64,000 bases of DNA from Trichoderma breve (GCF_028502605.1 NC_079233.1:1922001-1986000); one strand, 5' to 3'; counted from the stretch's first letter, positions 34,683 to 46,274 are shown. Notes: generated from the sequence alone by a model not told the origin. Numbers and translations are program-made.

Positions 34683-37600
34683 ATGAACGTATTCCGCAAC
34701 AAGAAGAAGGGCAAGGAGGAGCCGGAGAGCGTCCGGCCATCTATGGAATCCGAGTCCTCCAGCCCCTTCCGCATGTTTAGCAAAAAGAAGGGCCAGAGCG
34801 ATGATATCAAGCCCGATCTTGACATCAGCACCGCCCTGCCATCCACCGATGATTTCAGAACCAGCTTGCTCATGACAGGACTCTCAGCTCGATTTTCCAT
34901 GCTACGCGAGCAGGATGATCCCACAACCAAAATGGGAAAAGCTAGTGATGACAGCGTGCTCTTCCCTCGAGGACAATCCAATTGGGGTCTTGGCGGAGGT
35001 CTACAGGACATCGCTGAGGTCGAGTCGATAAGATCGCCCTCCATCTCTCGCTTGGATGGCTTCAACATAGATGATGCCACCGGAAGCGTCATGAACCGGG
35101 CCAAGCCAGTTGATGGAAACAACCTATTTGGCGGCCGACAAAAAGTCTACAGGCTCCCGGCCAACGGCTCATCAGGAAAGGATGGTAACATGTCCAGCAG
35201 AACGCTTCTCGAGGATGATGTGGGTCTGTCGGCCTTTCAGAAATGGCGACTGGCAGAGAAGGAAAGACAGAATGCTGAAGGAGGCGAGTCCAATGAAACA
35301 GAATATCACGAGTCTCAATCAGAATTCCAATCAGAGCCACAATCAGACTCTTATTTGGAGCCGCTGCAAGAGTCTCACTCGGAACTTCTATCAGAGTCCC
35401 GGTCTGAGACTAGCCGACGGCGAGAGACAAGCTCAACAGTTTCATCAGTTGCGGCTCGCTACTCCACCGCAACCTCAGTTACCTCCCAAGGCGCACCGTC
35501 CGTTAGGGATTCTCAGGTCACCTCGTCAGCTTCCACAGCTTCTGCGGAGCGTGTTCTTAGGACAAAGCGCCTGTATGAGCAAGGTCTCAATCGTGACCTT
35601 CACGACCAGCAGTCGTCGGCCGTGTCTAGAATGGACTTTCTATCCAAGGGGCGCCCCTTTGCGTCTGCGACACCGGACGTATCAGCTTCACCAACTGCCA
35701 GCTTGTTTGGTGATCGCATGCTTGACCGTCGACCGATCCTGGCAAAGGCTAGTGCCCCCAACCTGCGGTCGTTCACACCCAGCTCTGCGTCGCCTTCTCC
35801 AAACGAGCCCAGCTCCAAGTTCCCAGTCTCTGCTACCAAGTCGAGCTTCGGAATTCCGCCCATCAGCCCCCCTATGAGCGAGCCTGAAGAACACCCCCTG
35901 CTTACAATTCAACCCAACGATAGAGGCAAGGCCACGGCAATGGGCGTTTTTGAGAGACCTGCTGAGAGATATGACGACTCGACTTATGCCCAGCGACAAA
36001 TACAGCTTCAGCAGGGACGAGAAACTCCCGTTAACAACCACCGCTCCATGGAATCTAGCGCCTCTGTTTCGGACTCCAGGTCACAATCTTCTTCAGCGAT
36101 GCAAAGGAAGCCACTGGAGAATGCCGAGCCCACTGCAGCCAAGACCGCTGCTTCCGAGGATCCATCATCCTTTTTTGATGACAGCGACACCTCTTCCGTC
36201 CTGAGCGGATTGTTGGCTTCTGGGAACCCCCCAAGACTCTCTGTCGAAAGACCTAATGATGGCGACCACCCAGCCTTCAAGAACTCCGCCATCCCAGCTC
36301 CCCTTTCGCTTGGCTCCAGAGTATCGGGCGGCCTTTCACCCTCGCCCAGTCCTATGTCTGGGCCCCCTCAGGACTCTCCCACACTGCCAGGTAACGGCTT
36401 GAGTGGTATGGTGCGGGCACATCTGCGTAGCGACAGCAATGCCTCTTCCATATATGGCATGCCACCACAAGAATCAGAACAGAGTACAGTACAGACCACG
36501 GTGCAAAACACGTCGCAGACCGGTTTGGCCTTGGATTATGACCGTAGCCCCGGTTCAGCGCGATCGCCTGGTAATGCCCGAGCAATGATGTCTCGGTCTC
36601 CTTCTCGCCACAGGACTTCAAACGACGATGCAGATAGGGAGGAGGAGGACGAGTTTGCTCGTCATCTTGCAGATGGCGCCCGACGCGTCCGCGAGAAGCT
36701 CGGCTCCATGGTTGACCCCGAGATGGATAAGCCCTCTCCGACGGCAGTGCCATCCTTGGAGAGCCTCAAGGACGTCCCACCTCCGCGGTCGAACGCATTA
36801 GGTATCCTAAAGTCGAAATCCAGCCATACCTCGCTCTTTGATCGCCAACGCGACCAGAGCCAACCAAGGGCCATGAAGATGGTCATGTCATCGACCTCGG
36901 GCAGGAACATGTCACCCTCTGCATCTCGGAGAGGATCTGCCGAGAACATGGACGATTCGCGCAGAGGTCGCTCGACGCAAGCCCGAGAGCGACCATCGGA
37001 GGATGGAGCCTCAACAGATAAGGAGGAAAACGTCCATGTTGGTCTGAAGGCCTTCCGTCAAGCACGACTCGAGCTCCAGAAGATGAAGGATCTAGAAACA
37101 ACCCAACGACCGCCGGAACGGCCCCCCATGGGTTCGCGAGTAGGGTCTCACGACGTCGGCGGCCCACCACCCGCCATGTTTAACAGGAAGGCGCGTGATG
37201 AGTCTCGGCATGGCAGTGGTTCTCGGGCAACCTCCCGAGCAGGATCGCGAGCTCCGTCGGAGAGAGAGAGAAGCGGATCAGAAGCAAGCAACGCTGGCCC
37301 ACCTCCGCTTCGACCAATGCGGCTGAGAAACGGATCGAATGCGTACGACGATCAGTATATGCCCGTTAGTCCGCCTGGCAGTGCCAGGAGTGCTGGTGGC
37401 ATGAGGCAAGGCCCCCCAAGTGCTCGACAGCGCCCTCCTTACGAGGCTGGGCAGCCATCCCCGATGGCCTCTCCCGTCGGCATGGGTACGCGATCTAGAA
37501 CCGGCAGTCTGCTCGGGGCCACGGCCTCCACCCCGAACCTGTTGTCGAATGCACCTGCCCCTCCGCTGCCACCAATCAACCCCCGGCGCAAAAATGCCCT

Positions 37601-37832
37601 CGGCCGAGCCAGCGAGGACGACATGCAATCGCCGCGGGTCCCCGGAGGCTTCCCCGGCCCAGATGACTCGGACGATGACACGCTGGCATCACGTCGACAA
37701 AAGTTGCGCAAGGCCACAAGCGAAGGCACCAGCTTGAGATCACGAAACAGCCCTTCCAGCAACGGCGTCAGACCACCCATGCCTCCTCAAGGAACCATAT
37801 CCAACAACAGATTTCCCGGCGGTCTCTTCTGA
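34683..37832 (+). CDS. Large disordered fungal protein of unknown function
   Basis: A single uninterrupted 1,049-residue frame with good codon structure. It starts MNVFRNKKKGKEEPES, a basic patch, and soon repeats a similar basic motif (FRMFSKKKGQ). Most of the protein is Ser/Pro/Arg/Gln-rich and predicted by eye to be disordered. Residues ~200-240 carry a degenerate short repeat of Glu-Ser-Gln-Ser type. Two more ordered islands stand out: LQDIAEVESIRSPSISRLDG (~110-130) and an acidic/helical stretch EEEDEFARHLADGARRVREK (~655-680), with VHVGLKAFRQARLELQKMKD further on. Many S-P and R-x-x-S sites suggest phosphorylation. No catalytic domain is recognisable. A long leader with an intron suggests translational control; this is inference. 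Confidence 0.85.
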   Translation: MNVFRNKKKGKEEPESVRPSMESESSSPFRMFSKKKGQSDDIKPDLDISTALPSTDDFRTSLLMTGLSARFSMLREQDDPTTKMGKASDDSVLFPRGQSNWGLGGGLQDIAEVESIRSPSISRLDGFNIDDATGSVMNRAKPVDGNNLFGGRQKVYRLPANGSSGKDGNMSSRTLLEDDVGLSAFQKWRLAEKERQNAEGGESNETEYHESQSEFQSEPQSDSYLEPLQESHSELLSESRSETSRRRETSSTVSSVAARYSTATSVTSQGAPSVRDSQVTSSASTASAERVLRTKRLYEQGLNRDLHDQQSSAVSRMDFLSKGRPFASATPDVSASPTASLFGDRMLDRRPILAKASAPNLRSFTPSSASPSPNEPSSKFPVSATKSSFGIPPISPPMSEPEEHPLLTIQPNDRGKATAMGVFERPAERYDDSTYAQRQIQLQQGRETPVNNHRSMESSASVSDSRSQSSSAMQRKPLENAEPTAAKTAASEDPSSFFDDSDTSSVLSGLLASGNPPRLSVERPNDGDHPAFKNSAIPAPLSLGSRVSGGLSPSPSPMSGPPQDSPTLPGNGLSGMVRAHLRSDSNASSIYGMPPQESEQSTVQTTVQNTSQTGLALDYDRSPGSARSPGNARAMMSRSPSRHRTSNDDADREEEDEFARHLADGARRVREKLGSMVDPEMDKPSPTAVPSLESLKDVPPPRSNALGILKSKSSHTSLFDRQRDQSQPRAMKMVMSSTSGRNMSPSASRRGSAENMDDSRRGRSTQARERPSEDGASTDKEENVHVGLKAFRQARLELQKMKDLETTQRPPERPPMGSRVGSHDVGGPPPAMFNRKARDESRHGSGSRATSRAGSRAPSERERSGSEASNAGPPPLRPMRLRNGSNAYDDQYMPVSPPGSARSAGGMRQGPPSARQRPPYEAGQPSPMASPVGMGTRSRTGSLLGATASTPNLLSNAPAPPLPPINPRRKNALGRASEDDMQSPRVPGGFPGPDDSDDDTLASRRQKLRKATSEGTSLRSRNSPSSNGVRPPMPPQGTISNNRFPGGLF

Positions 37833-39197
37833 GGTCGTCATCACCTCTTTCTCTCCCATTCTTTTTGAAGCATGACTACCTTGCGTGTCATTGCTCATTT
37901 TTACTTACTAGTTGTGATGTCCCCATCTAGCCTGGCAAGGCAAACGAGTAAAGAACGACAAAGATACCTCCAACAATACATCGACATTGTAATACCATAA
38001 CGGCTGCTCATTACCATACATGCGTGGGTGCTTTGAGCTTATTCTGATTCTCTTGACATTTTTTTGTACTTTCTTACTATTTTCTTTCCCCCTTTCATCC
38101 TCTATGATGCGTGCTGATTGGGGGATGTAAATTCTTCGGGAACTTTTGTTTCTTCTCATTTTATTTGATTTTTCCTTTTCCTCTGTAGAGAAGCGGTTTG
38201 GAGGTGGACAGTGTATCAGGCGGGACTTGAAATCATAATCATGGCGTCGGGATTTGCTCTTACGAAAAAGAGACTAGTCAAAGGAATCAATTCACATGGA
38301 AAGGTATACGGGGTGGGGTTTTCGGGAGAGCAATATGAGGCGGATTGGTGCGGAGAAGTTGCACTAGATGTAGTACTATCTGCGTTGTACGCCGTACTTT
38401 AGGTGAATTGAAGACGAACTAAGATGATGAAAAGAGGTGTGCCTATTTTGCCTGTTTAGCCGTGTAGCCGCTCATTGTGCTTGATGGATTTTTATTGACG
38501 GCAATCGGAGTTATAGCAGTTGCTCGCCTGCTCTATTACTCCGAACTCTGGCAAGAGAGTCTGTCGTATGATCAATAAATCGGAGAAATACTCGTTCTAC
38601 AAGGCTTAGGAGTTGGAGTCCAAGAGGCAGTGAGGCGCCTCCAGCTCCTTTTGGGGCTTCGGGCAACGCCTCACGACTCCCCGAGCTGAAGCTAACGTTA
38701 CGTCGGGGCCCATCGGCTGAGACAACACGATTTTAGTGCTTTTCGGTGTGTGACTTAGTGGCTTGGGAATAAGGGCGGATTATTGTGTCTCTTTGTTAGG
38801 TTTTCTTATGCTTGTGCTTGTGCTCCTCTGTGTCCTTCTTACGTGGGGGAATAGTGAGGTGGACTAGCTCGAGTGGGAGTGGTTGTTCCATCTTTTTTTG
38901 GGGTAGATTTTCCGAAGATATATTATTTTGCGAGGTGCAGCTCTTTTTTCTCAAAGCCTTTCATCAACTACGAATATCTTTTGGAGATACTGAATAGCAG
39001 AGCCTTTTGCGTTTCAAGTCTTTTGTCCTTTTGTGCAGCAACCCTTGGTGCGTTTTTCCTTTTCTTGTTCCCATATGCTCTTTTGTCAATTGAGCATAAT
39101 TGCCCATCAAGAGGCGGAGGCGGGGTTCGAGACAACTTGCTAAGCCTCGTTCTAGGTCGTGTTCCAAGACAAACTTGGAGAAATAAGAAAACCAGCC
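37833..39197. other. 1.4 kb intergenic region
   Basis: This holds the 3' UTR of the disordered-protein gene and the promoter of the GNAT gene. An AT-rich background is broken by a GC-rich island of about 110 bp (38610-38720) with the palindrome GAGGCGCCTC. No gene was seen. Confidence 0.5.
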
Positions 39198-40152
39198 ATG
39201 GCGTTTATTCGGCCGTATAAGCCCTCTGACTTTGAGGGCATGTCGCACATTGTGAGTCCAAAACCTTCTTTTTTTCTTGCCGTGCCGTGTTCGTGAGAAG
39301 ATACCCTTATTACCCCATTACCCCACAAACTTCTTCGCCCAATGTCACTTGCTCACGCCGAAATCTCACGGTGACGGCAAGCTTCCGCCATGGCAAATCT
39401 CACCCATGAGCCGCCTTCAACCAGCCTATTCTTTCGCCCATCTCTCATATGCTTAACTTTTTTTTTGTCCCCTCGTGATCAATAAGAAATTTGTTGTCTC
39501 TTTCTCACACTCTTCGCCTCTTTCTCTCCCCACCTCACAGTGCCGCGAAACGCTCAATCCTGCTCTCCGTCCCTCCGTGCCAGGCCGTCGCCTCGCCCCC
39601 TATTGCTGGACTCACCAGTACACGCACCTCTCGCCGACGACATGCTTTGTGCTCGATGACGGCAACGGTCGGCCCGTGGGCTACTGTGTCGGATGCCCGG
39701 ACATTCCCGCCTTTGTGGCCGCCTACGACTCGTATACGAAGGAGGTGCTGGATGTCTCGCCTGAGATAACGCGCCCCGACGATCTGGAGCTCAAGGAGCC
39801 GCTGTTCTTCGAGGACGGGAGCATCAATGAGGTGTTTTTATCGCGGTTGGCGTATAACCCGCAGCTGTTGCTGATTGATGGTAACGCCGATTTGTTGGAG
39901 GAGTATAAGGCGACGATGCACATTGATTTGCTGGATGAGTTCCAGGGCAAGGGCTGGGGGAAGCAGCTCATCAACAGTTTCGTGGAGAGCATCAGGAATG
40001 TTCCGCAGAAGGATGGCAGCGTGAGCAAGGGTATCTGGATCGGCGTGGCGGGGGATAACGGCAAGGTGCTGCCTTTTTACGAGAAGCAGGGCTTCAAGGT
40101 GAAGCAACGACCTGTGGAGAGCAAGACCTTTTTCCTGGTTAGGGACTTTTAA
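39198..40152 (+). CDS. GNAT-family N-acetyltransferase
   Basis: A small acyl-CoA-dependent acetyltransferase. Exon 1 (39198-39251) encodes MAFIRPYKPSDFEGMSHI, the usual GNAT start 'IRP....D'. A 289-nt intron (GTGAGT donor, CACAG acceptor) leads to exon 2 (39541-40152); total 221 aa. The acetyl-CoA-binding motif A is visible as MHIDLLDEFQGKGWGKQLIN, with Q-G-K-G-W-G-K the R/Q-x-x-G-x-G/A loop. Motif B follows as IWIGVAGDNGKVLPFYEKQG, with N and Y..Q.GF typical of the fold. An insertion between the second strand and motif A (ITRPDDLELKEPLFF) resembles the fungal/actinobacterial subgroup related to the acetyltransferase-like domain of O-GlcNAcase; substrate unknown. Confidence 0.9.
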
Positions 40153-40851
40153 GGATGAACGTAAGGAGATTTGTAGACATAGATGAAGGGGTACGGTCGA
40201 CGTGTACTGACGAGTAACGATTTTCAAATTGAACTTTTTTTTGTATTGATTTTTTGACTGTTTTCTTTTTAAATAATCTCCTTAAGCTATTCAATCTGTC
40301 CCAGTAAATCGATCAAGTAAACCTGACATATAAGGAGCATCGGGCATTTTTCCGTACATCGAATGTCTGCTCATTTTTGTTTTCCAGCGGGGTGAAACAA
40401 AGAAAAATGACGTTGGTGGTGTGGTTTTTCCCCAACAAGTCGTGTACATGGTGGTGGAGATGGAGATAAGAAAGCGTCAATCTGCCGCCCATGATAATAG
40501 TACAAGGTTCCCGCGAACAACCATTCCGTAGCCCATGAATTCCCAAATAACCCAAGGAGAAGACGTAAAGAAGTGGTGAAGAAGTGGTGAAGTAGAGCAG
40601 AAGAAGAGAAAATCCAAAAGATGCGTTCGTCAAGATAAAATAGATAAGGGTATCGCACAGGAGCTCTGCTCCAAGAAAAAAGAAGCTGAATCGTTTTGGT
40701 CGTGTACAATAAAAACTGTCGATGCTCAACGCCAACCGGACTAAGATTTCATTTCATAAGGTGTGGTGTATTGGAAGAGTGCTGGCGAGGGCGTCAGTGG
40801 GGGTATTCGGAATGATGAGGATGATGTCGAGACCAACCTTTTGTGAAGCAA
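40153..40851. other. Convergent 3' spacer between the GNAT gene and the microprotein gene
   Basis: This 0.7 kb AT-rich spacer presumably holds both 3' UTRs. It contains a short direct repeat of GAAGTGGTGAA (about 40572-40594). No gene was seen. Confidence 0.5.
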
Positions 40852-40956
40852 TTAACACATGGGGCAGTGGGAGCACTGCTTGTGGCCGCATCCAGTGCAG
40901 GTCGTGCTGATGACAATCATGCCACCGCATTGGCAACAGTACTCGTAAGCGGGCAT
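40852..40956 (-). CDS. 34-residue cysteine-rich microprotein
   Basis: The frame MPAYEYCCQC...CPMC is 34 aa and has eight cysteines (7, 8, 10, 20, 23, 28, 31, 34). The spacing C-C-x-C ... C-x-x-C-G-H-x-x-C-x-x-C suggests a small zinc knuckle or ribbon. It starts at the first ATG in its frame, in a strong fungal context (AGCAAACATGCC), after a CT-rich leader. A possible TATA element (TATAATAA on the minus strand, ~41132-41139) lies about 180 nt upstream. I recall very similar 'MP.YE.CCQC' mini-proteins across Hypocreales, usually left unannotated because of size. No signal peptide is present, so it is likely intracellular. Function unknown. Confidence 0.6.
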   Translation of the reverse strand: MPAYEYCCQCGGMIVISTTCTGCGHKQCSHCPMC

Positions 40957-43875
40957 GTTTGCTGAAGTGGAAGTGGTTTGAAGTTTGAAGTGAGAGAGCT
41001 GATGGCGAGATGTCTGCCTTGTTGGTGCAATATGTTGTGATATTCTGAAGAGAGTGTAGAGTGTAGAGTGCGTAGAGAGAAGTAGGAGCAAAAGAGTGAG
41101 GAGGGGATGGGGAGGAGGAGGAGCAACAACTTATTATAGTTCAAACAAGGTGTCTGAGATGGGTGGGCTGGCTAAAAACTGTAACGGCAAAATGGGAAGC
41201 ATGTTCAATCCAAGGTTACGGCTTTTACATCAAGGTATTAGTCCTAACACGAGTAAGACATGGTTAGTACGGGACGGGGCACAATGAGACCGTGTCCATG
41301 GCTTGCCGCCTGAAACATAGTACAAGCATAATAAGCTCCAGTACAGGTTCTCTGCAGAAAAAGCCTTGGCCAGGCAGCGGCAGCCTCCGATGTTAAGCTG
41401 TTGGCCGTGGCTCACGGAACTGGTGGGACCCCAATACAATATCGAGGAGGAGGAGACAGCTGCTGAGGAAGATGGATGGATGGACCGCCCATCGGAGAGA
41501 TTGATTGGCGAGACCGGCAGATGGACTGAGACGGCACCGCAGCACTGAGACAAAAACTTATCGGGTTCTGATGACGCATTTCCATCTGTCATGAGCCGCA
41601 TCAGGCAATTGGAGAGCTGCCATAGGTGGGATTGGGGATGTTGCTAGCTGGAGTGGCGCGACACCAGCAGGGATGGCGATCTGCTCTAGGGCATGGGGTG
41701 CATGATGATTGGGCCGCGGGGCCATCGGGCGAGGCCATCTCGCAGCAGAAGACCCAAGACCCCTAGATGAATGTTTTTGGTAATTCGATTTGATGTTTTT
41801 TGATGTCGATTCTTCTTTTGCCATGTGATGTGTGTACTACTTTATGGTAGAAAGAGGTTTGAAAATACCTAATATTGACATTCAAAATCAAGTCACAGCT
41901 TTGGTAGTACTCAAGTACTTCGTACATCCCCCGGAGTGCCGCCGACAGGGCAAAATTCTGCTACTTTTCGCCTTCAAGCTTCCCGACTCTTCCCGACATT
42001 GCACATAACAAATCGTCAGAGCGTGGGATGCTTTTACTCCTCCCTCAAAATCTTGTGCATCGCATGACTCCTCAAAACTCGGCGACAATGAGGCCATCAG
42101 CAGGCAGGCAGGCAATCCCCCACGCCCAAGCGGCCAGAACATGGCTGAATAGTCAGAGTTTAGGGTTTCCTCAGGCCTGCTAGCGGACGAGGAGACGTGC
42201 GGGGAAGCTCAAAGCACAGGCAAAGTGGCGGCAGGGATAATCTACTACGGTACGGCTTTAATGGTGATGAGCGGCTGCTGAGGCATGCTGCATACTGCAT
42301 ATTGCCTGGGGCTAATGGATATTACTTTGGTCTCCGACGTGCGCTACGGGGGACTGACTGCAGCTCTATGCAGGCAGGTAATATTTCCTGCCGTTCAGTC
42401 CCATGTGCGGTATGTGCCGTCGAATCCAGCCCAGCCAAAGTCGAGTCATATTGAATCCTTCTCCGTCTCAGCCGGGCTGCCTTTCTCACGCACCCCAGGT
42501 GGCGACGAGTCGTCATTCCGTACGAGCAAGTTGGGTCTCAATACAGCTCTCAAGAGAAAAGGAAGTATAGTACATAACACGATACACACGAAAAAGGCCC
42601 AACAAAAAAGAATGAAACACAAAGCGTTAAGCAAGGTGGAAGGGATCGACGACCTGGCGGAAGCCATGACGGATGCTCGCAAACCAAGGCAAAAAAAACT
42701 CTGGGCGTGTCTTGTCACGAGCTAAGGGGCTGTAGTTGTGGCAAACCCTGTCGATGTCTGCAACCTGAACGCGGCCCTCAGCCAACCCGCCCGCCAGGTT
42801 CAGTCGTGGTGGTCTGTCGCCGTCGAAATTATTCGGAACACCAACTTGCCATCGTGTGAGTGCCAGGGGGTGCCGTAGCGCGTCCATTCTAGGCCATGGA
42901 AATTCTAAGGCCAGCGGGGCAATCCGGGGAAGCGATCCTGGTCTCCCAATCTACGTCACTGCAGCCGCCGAAATAGCGTTCTTGATTTGATGTTTCCCAA
43001 GTGCCAGATCGCCGCGCAGCTGTGCCTCCTGAGTGGCAAATCACGAGTTCCCGTACGCGACAAGTACCATTTGCAGCAAAGACGCCGTCCCGGTACTTGG
43101 ATAATACAAGGCAATATTGTAGGGCTTCGCGATGGAGCTCTCAACTACGGCTGATTGACATGGTAAGCCCCTGGTCACAAGCACAAGCTATTCTTGGCTT
43201 CGATGGTGGCGGATTGATGCCCACAATGCTGCTGCAAGAGCAAGTGTAAGTGGATTGCTGCCATAGAGTATACTGCCTGGCTGCATCTCAGGTCCAACCG
43301 ATTGTCCCGCATGTGCTGCGATGTCCAAGTTTATCACATATCACAAGAAGCCCCTCTGTCAGAGGCTGTAAGAAGTCTCGATTGGGACATTGGCCTTGTG
43401 GTCTTTGCCGTCGCCATCGAGTAAGCAGTGCTAAGCGACATCTTTCGGACGCAGACTCAAATCGCCGCTTGAATGATTCGCCGACTTCAGTCCCTTCATC
43501 CCACGCGGGTTGCGCGCGCTCAAATGCGACCTTGAGACCCCTCTTGATGACTGTCGATGCCTCGGCCGGGGGGCCAACTTCTAATACGAGCCCAAAGCTC
43601 ATGAAGGAGGTGTCGTGCCGCTCACTTTCGGAGTTAAACCGGGAAGAAGGACGCTCGATTTGATTCTTCCCGTCGAATATCATTGGATCATGCATGAACC
43701 GGTGCTAGCCTTACGAACCAACCCATAATGTGCTTGCTTAACTCCATTAAAGCCTGTATTTCGAAATAGCCTTGCAGGCACACACACATCTGGTGAGCAG
43801 ATGCCGCAAGAATGAAGTGTAATTACATTAATTCGTACCATCATGAACAGCGAGCCCTCTCCATCTACGCCCTTC
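40957..43875. other. 2.9 kb intergenic region
   Basis: 40.96-41.15 kb is the leader and promoter of the microprotein gene, with short TGTAGAG repeats (~41055-41072). 41.2-43.7 kb contains several 85-145-codon open frames on both strands but none with a recognisable domain or convincing gene model. A possible two-exon coding relic at 43.15-43.43 kb (+) is discussed under rejected items. Confidence 0.45.
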
Positions 43876-44986
43876 TCAAGGATTTATATACGTCGACGGC
43901 ATCACTGTCGCACCCGCAAAAGTCACCTTTTTCAACTTGTCCACGTCCACCCCATGCAGTATACGCACATTCACCGGATGAGACTCCTTGTTTCTCCCAT
44001 AGACTTGCCGGGAATGCTTACTCAGCGCTCGGACCTCGTCTCGAGAGAGTTGATTTCGGAGGTCCGTCATGTTGATACCGCAAGTGCGGCAGAACGTTTT
44101 GCTCGTCAGTCCTTCGGCGAATGTGTAGCGGCCAATGGCATCCTCGGACCCTGAGAGGACTACGTTTTCGGGCCTGGGGGAAAGCCAGATATATCCGTTC
44201 TAGAGTTTCAATTTAGAATGATGAGCAGCTTGCACATTGAAGGACATAACTAACCCGAGAGCAGATGCTACAGTTGCATACAACTACCACCCCTTCGTTG
44301 AATTCATCTAATGGCTTGCATGAGAGAGCCACGGTAACTGCACCGCAATGACAGCTTCCAGTGTATAACTGGCCTCCCTCAACATTTGGCGGGATCTCTC
44401 CTTTGTGTTCTGGAGGCAAATACTCTGCTCCAATCTTGGAGTTGAAGATGCTGTTTACTGTTACTTTCTGCTCTTCGCCTAGTTGTACCTGTCAACATAA
44501 CTTACTTTCTTCGTTCCAACGGATTCAAGTCGACATTCTGCAAGGCTCGTGTCTATCCGTTCTTGTGAGCAATACGATCAATCATATGAGTTGGATCCTT
44601 GCCACAACTTACATTCAGTAACAATTTCAAGCGCGGGGGACCATTGGGCATCCTTGAAAGCAAACTCGTTGCGCATTTAGGACAGAACTATAACGGAGTT
44701 AGCAACTCCCGGATGCCTATCGTCCATTCCTGGCTTTGCGTACCTTGTGAATCTTATTTCCCGCTCCAAATGTGTAAGACCTGAGTTTCTCCTCGGTTCC
44801 CTTCACGATCCTAAAGTTGCTCTCTGCGTCTGTCAAAACGTATAGGTTTCCCGTGCGGCTGCAGAAGCTGCAATCGCATTCCACGACGCTTCTTAGTTCG
44901 GGGAGGTCGACTTCGTAGACGAAGTTGCCGCAGTGGCAGTTGCCTCGATATGTGCGCCGGCTTGGCTGGTCTTGGGCCACCGTCAT
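43876..44986 (-). CDS. Tandem GFA-domain protein (glutathione-dependent formaldehyde-activating-like)
   Basis: Five exons (44986-44744, 44687-44613, 44552-44506, 44450-44255, 44199-43876) splice in frame to 294 aa. It has two complete GFA/Mss4-like zinc domains. Domain 1: C-H-C-G at 17-20, C37-D-C39-S-F-C42, then F-C83-P-K-C86. Domain 2: C155-H-C157-G, C180-N-C182-S-I-C185, then C224-R-T-C227-G. These eight-cysteine sets are the zinc sites of the family, whose founder condenses formaldehyde with glutathione; most fungal members have no proven substrate. The start at 44986 gives MTVAQDQPSRRTYRGNCHCG. No ATG further upstream is favoured, although an in-frame ATG at 45046 would add a hydrophobic signal-like 20 residues. 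Intron 3 uses the acceptor at 44451 because nearer-upstream acceptors break frame. Confidence 0.87.
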
Positions 44987-46274
44987 GATGAATGTGGGGA
45001 TACAGAGTAAAGCAATGCCGGCTATGCTGAAGGTGATGTTGTGCACGAAACTCTCTGCTATGAGTATCGTATGAATGAAACAGAAATGCCTTCTACCTAG
45101 AAAAGGTGAGGCTTAATCTTCCCCCTAAGGCGTGCAGGAAAAGAGCTTCGTTTCAATGGGAGCTGCGTGGTGTTTCTTTTCCGACCTGTTAAGTCTCTTG
45201 TAGTTGTTACAAGCAAAGACCCCTGTCTCAAGACCTTTGGCCAAAATTAGTGACTTGCTCTCTTAAGCCACTTCCCCAACAAAGGATGGCTTGATATGCC
45301 AAATTAGTGTTAGATTTCGTGAGCTGCCAGACTGTTTCACTCCTGACTAAAATGGGCCAACGTAAAGAGAAACGTTGAGCGCGCCAAAAATGGCAGCCCG
45401 GTGATTCTAACTGTGCCGAAGTGGAGAATTAGATCCCGGCCAAGGTCCAAGTTGGTAGTAATGCAAAATATGGTCTCCTTGGAGGGCGACGACCCGAAAG
45501 ACGAGGATAACGTCGGTGTTCGTATGTTGGAGAGCTTACTCAGAGGACTGATGAGATGATATATAAGCAAGAGATTTATAGCAGGTTAATGATTCTGACC
45601 GCTTGGAAAGGGTGAGCTGCGGTGTGAATATGCACGATTGTACATAAGACCGAGGCATCGCTTCCACGGATCCTACAAACATGCACCTACGTTCTATTGA
45701 TTGCACTAGGCCGGAACAACACCACGTTGGTAATGAGATAAGGGAAAAGCAGCTGGCTGTTATTTATCATCTAATGAGCTCAGCAGCCGAAAGAGGGAAT
45801 TTCTTCAGGGGCGGATGGATTTGTTGGCAACGAGGAGGATTGCGGCGGTCCACTTTTGTTCACTAATCATGGTTGTCAAGGTGCGACTTTGTTGAGGTAG
45901 GACTTAATTGCTTTGGGGAGGAAAGGGAAGAGAGCAAGTTGTGGGAGGGTTGAGAGTTGAGAGTTGAGGATTTGAATGGTGGTACTTGGATTGGTTGTGA
46001 GGATCGGTTTGAGATGAGTGTGTGGTTGTTGCTGAGACTCCCGATTACCACCAGGCTGGAATGATGCTGAACTTACTTGAGCAGGATAGATACAGTAGAT
46101 ATAGATAGACTCGGTAGATCAAGACAGATGTAGTAGATGGAGATAGACTCAGTAGATGTAGACAGATGTAGTTGATAGAGATAGATTTAGTAAGTATAGA
46201 TAGACTCAGTCAATAGAAATAGATGTAGCAGACAGAGATAGACGCAATAGACCAATATGGGTAGCTGTTATCAG
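44987..46274. other. 1.3 kb intergenic region with a minisatellite
   Basis: This holds the promoter of the GFA gene (44.99-45.2 kb) and AT-rich sequence. 45.93-45.98 kb has short GAGAGTT repeats. The right end is the minisatellite listed separately. No gene was seen. Confidence 0.5.
46084..46250. repeat. Degenerate AGATAGA-type minisatellite
   Basis: About 167 bp of imperfect tandem repeats, with units of roughly 18 and 36 bp built from AGATAGACTCAGTAGAT and AGACAGATGTAGTAGAT. It ends 25 bp before the stop codon of the next gene. Confidence 0.8.

Noticed and set aside
43150..43440. Two-exon frame (+) starting ILGFDGGGLMPTMLL, reminiscent of a patatin DGGG motif
   Set aside because: The Arg-Gly after DGGG and the GTSTG serine motif are absent, and downstream frames close quickly; too little to call even a relic.
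43288..43695. 135-codon open frame (-), GLVLEVGPPAEAS...
   Set aside because: Looks moderately coding-like but has no known motif, no supported exons and overlaps other open frames on the plus strand.
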